From: Streptococcus ratti FA-1 = DSM 20564
Lineage (GTDB): Bacteria; Bacillota; Bacilli; Lactobacillales; Streptococcaceae
Direction of reading: 5' to 3'
Length of the DNA: 64,000 nucleotides
Assembly: GCF_000286075.1 (NCBI RefSeq)
Contig: NZ_AJTZ01000002.1
Span: forward strand, 62,001-126,000
The translations under genes were made by a program, and so were the position numbers. Under the pieces are notes generated by a model that saw only the letters and a program-made list of their open reading frames with translations, was not told where the DNA came from and did no database searches. Shown here piece after piece: positions 56,516 through 64,000 of this stretch. Position 1 is the stretch's first letter, and every line of letters starts with the position of its first letter.

Positions 56516-56998
56516 TCAGACGAGGCGGCGTTCAAAGGGGGCATCGGAAATGCCCTGCTCAAGAATAAGAGCTGACCATTCCTTAGCGGAAAAGAGGCTG
56601 TGATCCTTGTAGTTTCCGCAGGATTCAATAGTTGTTCCGGGTACATCTTCCCAAGAAGTAGCTTGAACGATTTCTTCTAAACTGGACTTGATAACTTGGG
56701 CAATTTCTGTTGTAGTGTGCCGGCCCCACATAATAAGATGAAAACCGGTGCGGCAGCCAAAGGGAGAGCAGTCAATCATACCGTCAATTCGTTCGCGGAT
56801 GAGCTTAGCCAGCAAATGTTCAATCGTATGAAGGCCGGCGGTTGGAATGGCATCTGCATTGGGCTGCACCAAACGGATATCAAAGTTAGTGATCACATCG
56901 CCCTTTGGCCCCTGATCTTCTGAAATGAGGCGGACATAAGGGGCTTTTACGGCTGTATGGTCCAGTTCAAAACTTTCAACAATAACTTTTTTAGACAT
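56516..56998 (-). CDS. luxS: S-ribosylhomocysteine lyase LuxS
   Basis: LuxS cleaves S-ribosylhomocysteine to homocysteine and DPD, the precursor of autoinducer 2. It is 160 aa with the metal ligands in HTIEHLL and the catalytic Cys region [16 protein letters not shown]. The start at 56998 ([14 protein letters not shown]) is behind aaaggag. An ATG six codons earlier is in frame but overlaps that ribosome site. It is transcribed opposite to its neighbours and convergent with mapZ. Confidence 0.96.
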   Translation of the reverse strand: MSKKVIVESFELDHTAVKAPYVRLISEDQGPKGDVITNFDIRLVQPNADAIPTAGLHTIEHLLAKLIRERIDGMIDCSPFGCRTGFHLIMWGRHTTTEIAQVIKSSLEEIVQATSWEDVPGTTIESCGNYKDHSLFSAKEWSALILEQGISDAPFERRLV

Positions 56999-57141
56999 AA
57001 TAATCTCCTTTGTCAATTTACGATAATCATATCATAAATTAGGAAATACTGCTGATAATTTTATTGTAGAAAATAATATTTTATGATAAACTATAATTTG
57101 GATTTTCTAATTGAAATCCAATAAAATTTTTGAGGTAAAAC

Positions 57142-58749
57142 ATGTTAAATATTCTTTTAGCACTTGTTTTCTCCCTCATTGGTTTGGTTATTGGTTATGT
57201 CGTTATCTCAGCCCGCTTAAAAAAGGCTAAAGAAACGGCAGAACTGACTCTTTTAAATGCAGAACAAGATGCTGTCAATGCTCGGAGCAAGGCGGAAATG
57301 GATGCCGAGCATATTAGGACAACAGCAGAACGTGAGAGTAAGGCCTATAAAAAGGAATTGCTTTTAGAAGCAAAAGAAGAGGCTAGAAAATATCGTGAAG
57401 AGATCGAACAAGAATTTAAATCTGAAAGACAAGAGCTCAAGCAAATGGAAGCACGTTTAACTGAACGTGCAAGCTCTCTTGACCGTAAAGATGAGAATTT
57501 AAGCAGTAAAGAACAGTTGCTCGATAGCAAAGAGCAAAGTCTGTCCGATAAATCTAGACATATTAATGAGCGTGAGCAGCAAGTTGAACAATTAGAACTT
57601 AAGAAAACTCAAGAGCTGGAAAGAGTAGCAGCTCTAAGTCAGGAAGAAGCGCGCGGCATTATTCTTTCTGAAACGGAAAAGAACCTGTCGCACGATATTG
57701 CTAATCGCATTAAAGAAGCCGATCGTGAAGTGAAGGATAAGGTTGATAAGACAGCTAAAAATCTATTGGCTCAGGCCATGCAGCGATTGGCAGGAGATTA
57801 TGTTACAGAGCAGACAATTACGACTGTCCACCTGCCCGATGACAGTATGAAGGGACGGATTATTGGCCGTGAAGGCCGCAATATTCGTACCTTGGAGAGC
57901 CTGACAGGAATTGATATTATCATCGATGATACTCCGGAGGTCGTTGTCTTATCAGGGTTTGATCCTATTCGCAGAGAAATTGCGCGCATGACTCTGGAGG
58001 CTCTTATTCAGGATGGCCGCATTCATCCGGCTCGGATTGAAGAATTGGTTGAGAAGAACCGTTTGGAAATGGATAACCGCATCCGCGAGTATGGGGAAGC
58101 GGCTGCCTTTGAAATTGGTGCTCCAAATCTTCATCCGGATCTGATTAAATTGATGGGACGGCTGCAATTTCGTACCTCCTATGGGCAAAATGTCTTGCGC
58201 CACTCTGTTGAAGTCGGGAAATTAGCCGGACTGCTTGCAAGTGAGCTGGGTGAAAATGTTGATTTGGCCCGCCGCGCAGGCTTCCTTCATGACATTGGAA
58301 AGGCTGTTGACCGTGAGGTTGAGGGCAGCCATGTTGAAATCGGGACAGAATTTGCCCGCAAGTATAAGGAACACCCAGTTGTTATCAATACAATTGCCAG
58401 CCACCACGGCGATGTTGAACCAGAGTCAGTCATTGCTGTTCTGGTAGCTGCAGCAGATGCTCTCAGCTCTGCCCGTCCCGGTGCTCGCAATGAGTCCATG
58501 GAAAATTACATTAAGCGTCTGCGTGATCTGGAAGAGATTGCAACAAGCTTTGAAGGAGTTCAAAATAGTTATGCCCTTCAGGCTGGACGTGAAATCCGCA
58601 TCATGGTAGAGCCTGCAAAACTGTCTGATGATGATGTGACCATCATGGCTCATAAAGTACGTGAAAAAATTGAAAACAATCTGGATTATCCAGGCAATAT
58701 TAAGGTGACAGTTATCCGTGAATTACGCGCCATTGATTATGCCAAATAA
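57142..58749 (+). CDS. rny: Ribonuclease Y
   Basis: RNase Y is the membrane-bound endoribonuclease starting mRNA decay. It is 535 aa with an N-terminal membrane helix (residues 3-25), a long coiled coil (about 28-200) and the KH domain [15 protein letters not shown]. The HD domain has HDIGKA and ASHHGDVEP. It has its own promoter (TATAAT at 57092-57097) and is monocistronic. Confidence 0.96.
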   Translation: MLNILLALVFSLIGLVIGYVVISARLKKAKETAELTLLNAEQDAVNARSKAEMDAEHIRTTAERESKAYKKELLLEAKEEARKYREEIEQEFKSERQELKQMEARLTERASSLDRKDENLSSKEQLLDSKEQSLSDKSRHINEREQQVEQLELKKTQELERVAALSQEEARGIILSETEKNLSHDIANRIKEADREVKDKVDKTAKNLLAQAMQRLAGDYVTEQTITTVHLPDDSMKGRIIGREGRNIRTLESLTGIDIIIDDTPEVVVLSGFDPIRREIARMTLEALIQDGRIHPARIEELVEKNRLEMDNRIREYGEAAAFEIGAPNLHPDLIKLMGRLQFRTSYGQNVLRHSVEVGKLAGLLASELGENVDLARRAGFLHDIGKAVDREVEGSHVEIGTEFARKYKEHPVVINTIASHHGDVEPESVIAVLVAAADALSSARPGARNESMENYIKRLRDLEEIATSFEGVQNSYALQAGREIRIMVEPAKLSDDDVTIMAHKVREKIENNLDYPGNIKVTVIRELRAIDYAK

Positions 58750-58793
58750 CAATGGGCTGCTGCTTTGGTATGCCCTTGCAGAGCAATTTATGC

Positions 58794-58883
58794 TTTTCGA
58801 AAATTAAACTCAGACGTTGTTGCCTTGATTTGATGAAGACAGTTCTATCTGCATCTGCGTCGCCTAGTTTGATTTTCATTGAG
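58794..58883 (-). repeat. Degenerate streptococcal intergenic repeat
   Basis: The 90 bases begin TTTTCGAAAATTAAACTCAGACG and end TAGTTTGATTTTCATTGAG. They match, from memory, an intergenic element common in streptococci that reads, in reverse, from TGAAAATCAAACTAGG to CGAAAA. The central part is degenerate. Elsewhere between rny and gmk no gene is apparent. Confidence 0.5.
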
Positions 58884-58895
58884 GATAAAAAAACA

Positions 58896-58930
58896 AAAAG
58901 GCTGGGATACAAATGTGCCCGGCCTTATTA
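58896..58930 (+). terminator. Terminator downstream of rny
   Basis: AAGGCTGGG pairs with CCCGGCCTT through an ATACAAATGTG loop; the tail is TTATTAAA, so it is weak. Confidence 0.5.
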
Positions 58931-59066
58931 AATAGACTTGTTTGCATTTCAATGCCAAAAACCTTCTGGAAAAAGCAGACTAACCAGGCTGAGCTCTCTT
59001 AATGGCTGCTTCTTAGTTTTGTCAGAACTGGCTGGTATTTTGACAGCGGGTACGGGCAAAATTTTC

Positions 59067-59749
<683 letters not shown>

Positions 59750-59772
59750 ATTAGAAAAGAGAAGAAAGACCT

Positions 59773-60090
59773 ATGATGTTAAAACCTTCGATTGATACTT
59801 TATTAGATAAAGTACCGTCAAAATATTCCCTTGTTATGCTGCAGGCTAAACGTGCCCATGAACTGGAATCCGGCGCTAATCCGACACAGGAATTTTCATC
59901 TGTGAAGCCAACTCTCCAAGCGCTTGAGGAAATTGAGGCAGGCAATGTTGTTATCCATCCTGACCCAGAAGCTAAGCGGGCGGCTATGCGTGCCAAAGCT
60001 GAAGCTGAACGTCTGGCTAAAGAAGAAGAAGAGCGTAAAATCAAGGAACAAATTGCTAAAGAAAAGGAAGAAGAAGGTGAAAAGATCTAA
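59773..60090 (+). CDS. rpoZ: RNA polymerase omega subunit
   Basis: Omega assists folding of beta prime. It is 105 aa with the conserved start [30 protein letters not shown] and the family Glu/Lys-rich C-terminal helix. It sits between gmk and priA as usual. The ATG is doubled, so the first Met may be skipped. Confidence 0.93.
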   Translation: MMLKPSIDTLLDKVPSKYSLVMLQAKRAHELESGANPTQEFSSVKPTLQALEEIEAGNVVIHPDPEAKRAAMRAKAEAERLAKEEEERKIKEQIAKEKEEEGEKI

Positions 60091-60128
60091 GGTTGGCGGC
60101 AATCTTAGATTTTTCATATTTGAGGTAG

Positions 60129-62516
60129 ATGATGGTAAAAATTGCAGAGGTTATTGTAGATGTGCCTTTAATGCAGACGGATAAACCTTTCTCTTATAAA
60201 ATTCCGGAAGAACTGTCATCGGTCCTTGTAGCAGGTTCGCGTGTTCATGTTCCTTTTGGCAGGGGAAACCGTCTTTTGCAGGGGTTTGTGGTCAATATTG
60301 CTGAAGGAGAAGATGAGCAGTTAAAGCCTTTGGCAGAAGTTTTAGACGCAGATCCGGTGCTTAATCGGGAACAGCTGCTGCTGGCAGATCAGATGCGCAA
60401 GACTGTTTTTTCTTACAAGATTTCGATTTTGAAATCAATGATTCCGAACCTTTTAAATTCGAACTACGACCGGCTCTTGAAAGCTCAGAATGGCTTGTCT
60501 CAGGCAGAACAGGCACTGATTTTTGCCGGCAGGGAACAAATTAATTTCTCGCAGTTAAGCAGAGAAGCCCAGCTGAAAAGTCTTCGCTTGATTCAAGCTG
60601 GCAAAATTGCTGTTTCCTACATTGCCCAAGATAAAAAGAACATTAAAACACAAAAGTATTATGAAGTTGATGTAGAAAAATTAACAGATTTAACTGTCAG
60701 CAAGCGGGCTAAAAAGCGGCAGGAGCTAAAAGATTACCTTCTCAGCCATCCGCAGGGGCAGATGCTTTCAGAACTGAAGCATCTTTTTTCGCGGGAAGTG
60801 ATTCATTATTTTATTGCAGAGCAAATTCTTAAAATATCAGAAATAGAAGTTAACCGCAGCGCTGCTTACTTTGAAGATGTCAATCAGTCTGACTTTTTAG
60901 ACTTAAATGAAGAACAGCAGTCAGCTGTTGAAACCATCACGGCTGCTATTGGGCTAGGCAGCAAGCCTTACTTGTTAGAGGGTATTACCGGCAGCGGGAA
61001 AACAGAAGTTTATCTGCATGTGATTGACAGAACCTTGAAAATGGGGAAGACGGCTATTGTTTTGGTACCGGAAATTTCGCTGACGCCTCAGATGACCAAC
61101 CGTTTTATTTCCCGTTTTGGCAGTCAGGTAGCTATTATGCACTCAGGTCTTTCTGACGGTGAGAAATTTGATGAGTGGCGCAAGATCAAATCCGGTCAGG
61201 CCCGTGTTGTTGTCGGTGCGCGCTCAGCTATTTTTGCGCCTGTGGAAAATATTGGCGCCATCATTATTGATGAGGAACACGAAGCAAGCTATAAGCAGGA
61301 GTCGAATCCTCGTTACCATGCGCGTGACGTTGCCCTGCTTCGGGCTGACTATCATAAGGCTGTGCTGGTTCTGGGCAGTGCTACGCCTAGTATTGAAAGC
61401 AGGGCTCGGGCCAGCCGTGATGTTTATCAGCTTTTGAGACTGTCTAAGCGAGCCAATCCATTGGCTCAGGTACCCAAGGTTGAAATTGTTGATTTTCGTG
61501 ATTTTATAGGCCAACAGGAAGTGAGCAATTTAACGCCGATACTGATTGATAAAATTAAGGATAGGCTGGCAAAGAATGAGCAAACGGTGCTTATGCTTAA
61601 CCGCCGCGGTTACTCCAGTTTTATTATGTGTCGGGACTGCGGCTATGTGGATAGCTGTCCTAACTGTGACATTTCTTTGACCCTGCACATGGATACGAAA
61701 ACGATGAATTGCCATTACTGCGGATTTTCTAAAAGTATCCCGCATAGCTGTCCTAACTGCCGCAGCAAGAAGATTCGCTATTATGGCACCGGAACGCAAA
61801 AAGCTTACGATGAGCTCCTTCAAGTGCTGCCGGCAGCTCGGATTTTGCGTATGGATGTTGATACAACCAGAAAAAAAGGAGCTCATGAAAAAATTCTCAC
61901 GGCCTTTGGCCGAGGGGAAGCTGATATTCTGTTGGGCACTCAGATGATTGCCAAAGGCCTTGATTTTCCTAATGTTACCTTAGTGGGAGTTTTGAATGCA
62001 GATACCTCTTTAAACCTTCCTGATTTTCGCTCCAGTGAGCGGACTTTCCAGCTTTTAACTCAAGTTGCCGGCAGAGCAGGGCGGGCTGATAAGCCCGGTG
62101 ACGTTTTGATTCAGACTTATAATCCTAATCATTATGCTATCCAAATGGCTAAGAATCAGGATTATGAAGCTTTTTATCGCCGGGAGATGGCTCTTCGCCG
62201 AAGTTTGGCCTATCCGCCTTATTACTTTACTGTAGGTCTGACCCTGTCGCATAAGGACGAGCAGGAAGTTATCAAAAAATCTTATGAAGTGCTGGCTCTT
62301 CTTAAGGCAGAGCTGACGGATAAGATTAAAATTTTGGGTCCCACGCCCAAGCCTGTCGCCAGAACGCATAATCTCTACCACTATCAAATTATTATTAAGT
62401 ATCGCTTTGAAGAGCATCTGGAGTCTGTTTTGAACCAGATTCTGGATTTAACGCAGAAAAAAGGAAACCGCGATTTGCGTTTGATTATTGACCATGAACC
62501 GCAGAGCTTTATGTAA
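60129..62516 (+). CDS. priA: Primosomal protein N' (replication restart helicase PriA)
   Basis: PriA reloads the replisome at stalled forks. It is 795 aa with a 3'-DNA-binding domain in the first 100 residues, Walker A GITGSGKTEVYLH, DEEH, GSATPS, eight cysteines for two zinc ions (CRDCGYVDSCPNC, then CHYC, CPNC), and RAGRADKPGDVLIQTYNPNH. All motifs are intact. The start has two adjacent ATGs, with gaggt upstream; 60132 is equally possible. Confidence 0.96.
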   Translation: MMVKIAEVIVDVPLMQTDKPFSYKIPEELSSVLVAGSRVHVPFGRGNRLLQGFVVNIAEGEDEQLKPLAEVLDADPVLNREQLLLADQMRKTVFSYKISILKSMIPNLLNSNYDRLLKAQNGLSQAEQALIFAGREQINFSQLSREAQLKSLRLIQAGKIAVSYIAQDKKNIKTQKYYEVDVEKLTDLTVSKRAKKRQELKDYLLSHPQGQMLSELKHLFSREVIHYFIAEQILKISEIEVNRSAAYFEDVNQSDFLDLNEEQQSAVETITAAIGLGSKPYLLEGITGSGKTEVYLHVIDRTLKMGKTAIVLVPEISLTPQMTNRFISRFGSQVAIMHSGLSDGEKFDEWRKIKSGQARVVVGARSAIFAPVENIGAIIIDEEHEASYKQESNPRYHARDVALLRADYHKAVLVLGSATPSIESRARASRDVYQLLRLSKRANPLAQVPKVEIVDFRDFIGQQEVSNLTPILIDKIKDRLAKNEQTVLMLNRRGYSSFIMCRDCGYVDSCPNCDISLTLHMDTKTMNCHYCGFSKSIPHSCPNCRSKKIRYYGTGTQKAYDELLQVLPAARILRMDVDTTRKKGAHEKILTAFGRGEADILLGTQMIAKGLDFPNVTLVGVLNADTSLNLPDFRSSERTFQLLTQVAGRAGRADKPGDVLIQTYNPNHYAIQMAKNQDYEAFYRREMALRRSLAYPPYYFTVGLTLSHKDEQEVIKKSYEVLALLKAELTDKIKILGPTPKPVARTHNLYHYQIIIKYRFEEHLESVLNQILDLTQKKGNRDLRLIIDHEPQSFM

Positions 62517-62552
62517 CAAAGCTTGCAAGCTAACAATGTTAATGAGGTTAAA

Positions 62553-63488
62553 ATGACAAAATTAATTTTTATGGGGACGCCCGATTTTTCGGCAACTGTT
62601 CTTAAAGGTCTGCTGGCAGACGGCCGTTATGAGATTGCAGCGGTTGTCACTCAGCCTGACCGAGCTGTCGGCCGTAAGAAAGAAATCAAGATGACGCCTG
62701 TCAAGCAAGTGGCTCTGGAGCACGGGTTAACAGTTTACCAGCCTGAAAAACTGTCAGGCTCTCCTGAGATGGCTGAACTAATCAACATAGGAGCCGATGG
62801 TATTGTCACAGCTGCTTTTGGTCAGTTTTTGCCTATGAAGCTGATTGACAGTGTTGGTTTTGCTGTCAATGTCCATGCGTCGCTGCTGCCCAAATACAGA
62901 GGCGGAGCTCCCATCCATTATGCTCTTATCAACGGAGATAAGGAAGCTGGCGTAACTATTATGGAAATGGTTAAAGAGATGGATGCCGGTGATATGGTGG
63001 CTAAAGCCTCAATACCAGTTGCTGATGAGGACAATGTTGGAACGATGTTTGAAAAATTGTCAGTTCTAGGCCGTGATTTGCTTTTAAAAATTCTGCCTGC
63101 CTATATTTCCGGTGATCTTGTTCCTAAGCCGCAGGATGAGAGTCAGGCAACTTTCTCACCCAATATTACACCGGATAAGGAGCGCATCGACTGGAACAAA
63201 TCAGCCCGTGATATTTTTAATCAGGTACGGGGTATGAATCCGTGGCCTGTTGCCCATACTCTTTTAAATCAGCAGCGCTTTAAAATCTATGAAGTTCAAG
63301 AAACTGAAGGCAGCGGCAAACCCGGCGAAATTATTGAAAAAACGAAGAAAAGTCTGGTTGTAGCTGCGGCTCAGGGAGCTCTATCCTTAAAAACGGTGCA
63401 GCCGGCAGGCAAGCCCCAAATGGCTGTTACTGACTTTTTAAATGGCTTGGGTCAAAAACTTAAAGTGGGTGATTATTTTGGAGAGTAA
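62553..63488 (+). CDS. fmt: Methionyl-tRNA formyltransferase
   Basis: Fmt formylates Met-tRNAi for initiation. From the ATG at 62553 ([17 protein letters not shown]) it is 311 aa. The catalytic [25 protein letters not shown] block is near residues 105-129. A frame extension to an ATG at 62523 has no support. gaggtt lies 4-9 nt before the ATG. It overlaps the next gene. Confidence 0.96.
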   Translation: MTKLIFMGTPDFSATVLKGLLADGRYEIAAVVTQPDRAVGRKKEIKMTPVKQVALEHGLTVYQPEKLSGSPEMAELINIGADGIVTAAFGQFLPMKLIDSVGFAVNVHASLLPKYRGGAPIHYALINGDKEAGVTIMEMVKEMDAGDMVAKASIPVADEDNVGTMFEKLSVLGRDLLLKILPAYISGDLVPKPQDESQATFSPNITPDKERIDWNKSARDIFNQVRGMNPWPVAHTLLNQQRFKIYEVQETEGSGKPGEIIEKTKKSLVVAAAQGALSLKTVQPAGKPQMAVTDFLNGLGQKLKVGDYFGE

Positions 63489-64000
63489 GCAGCAGTTGGC
63501 CCGCAGCGGCGCTCTTACTGTTTTAACGGATGTTTTTGATAAGGGAGCTTACAGCAATATCGCCCTGAATCATTATCTAGCAGCGCACAGCTTTTCTAAA
63601 AAGGATAGAGCCTTGCTGACAGAACTTGTCTATGGAACATTAACGCGGAAGATTACTCTGGAGTGGTACCTGTCCCACTATATTGCAGATCGTGAAAAGA
63701 TTGATACTTGGGTTTATTATCTGTTAATGCTCAGCCTTTACCAGATTCTTTATCTGGATAAAATCCCTGAGCATGCCATTGTTAACGATGCAGTAACGAT
63801 TGCCAAAAAGAAGCATAAGGGAGCTGCCAAGCTGGTTAATGCTGTTTTAAGGCAGTTTTTGCGGCAGGAAAGTCCAGATATAAAAGCAATCAAGCGGAAA
63901 AACAAAGGTTATTCGGTTGAATACTCGCTGCCAGTCTGGCTGGTTAAAAAAATAATCAATGAGTTCGGTGAAGACAGAGCTGTTGCTATTTTCAAAAGTC
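63478..64000 (+). CDS. rsmB: 16S rRNA (cytosine967-C5)-methyltransferase RsmB, 5' part
   Basis: A TTG at 63478, 11 nt before the fmt stop, opens a frame that runs off the window ([23 protein letters not shown]). It matches the NusB-like N-terminal domain of RsmB/Sun: [19 protein letters not shown] and then [23 protein letters not shown]. The SAM domain is beyond the window. The start is tentative, as the ribosome site is weak. The gene is translationally coupled to fmt. Confidence 0.92.
   Translation, partial: MESKQQLARSGALTVLTDVFDKGAYSNIALNHYLAAHSFSKKDRALLTELVYGTLTRKITLEWYLSHYIADREKIDTWVYYLLMLSLYQILYLDKIPEHAIVNDAVTIAKKKHKGAAKLVNAVLRQFLRQESPDIKAIKRKNKGYSVEYSLPVWLVKKIINEFGEDRAVAIFKS

Overview
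The window is a low-GC Gram-positive chromosome segment from a Streptococcus. Translation signals, extended -10 promoters, rnpB, GpsB, MapZ, PBP2X/PBP1a, BrpA, CcrZ and the copYAZ operon all fit. From memory the gene order closely follows Streptococcus mutans (roughly loci SMU.405 to SMU.483), so a mutans-group species is the best guess. No prophage, CRISPR array or intact insertion sequence was seen. Most of the window is conserved core genome, with small accessory islands between the conserved operons.

Layout. 1-4.95 kb: a partial HAD phosphatase, a DUF1361 membrane protein, a purine permease, and the tsaE-GNAT-brpA operon. 5-9 kb: hit and a small coiled-coil gene on the minus strand, diverging from ecsAB-ccrZ-trmB, then tRNA-Ser(GGA) and a decayed nucleotide-kinase-like gene. 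9.5-15.3 kb: the rimP-nusA-ylxR-ylxQ-infB translation operon, a repeat block, and rbfA. 15.4-16.3 kb: an accessory bacteriocin locus (two double-glycine peptides plus a likely immunity protein) behind ComE-type direct repeats. 16.4-19.4 kb: copYAZ. 19.5-24 kb: a HAD phosphatase, a YgjV-like protein, and an ABC transporter with a LytTR regulator (broken by a stop codon) and its DUF3021 partner. 24-28.8 kb: nagA, T-box-controlled glyQS, and a DUF896 gene. 29-33 kb: an LPXTG surface protein and proBA. 33-37.7 kb: rsmH-ftsL-pbp2X-mraY. 38-45 kb: a DEAD-box helicase, an IS110 remnant, several intergenic hairpin repeats, an amino-acid ABC transporter and trxB. 45-48.7 kb: pncB-nadE and pepC. 49-57 kb: recU-pbp1a (minus), a DUF1273 gene, gpsB, rnpB, an rRNA methyltransferase, mapZ and luxS. 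57-64 kb: rny, then gmk-rpoZ-priA-fmt-rsmB (the last is cut by the window edge).

The most unusual items are: (i) rimP appears to start at an AUC codon behind a perfectly placed Shine-Dalgarno and a 10-bp leader hairpin; (ii) the bacteriocin locus carries two oppositely oriented pairs of 21-bp-period ComE-type repeats and an unlisted 49-aa second peptide; (iii) the LytTR gene has an in-frame stop at codon 11; (iv) tsaE, proB and rsmH have -10 boxes so close to their AUGs that leaderless mRNAs are predicted; (v) several intergenic repeat families, including a roughly 520-nt repeat-built leader before pncB.
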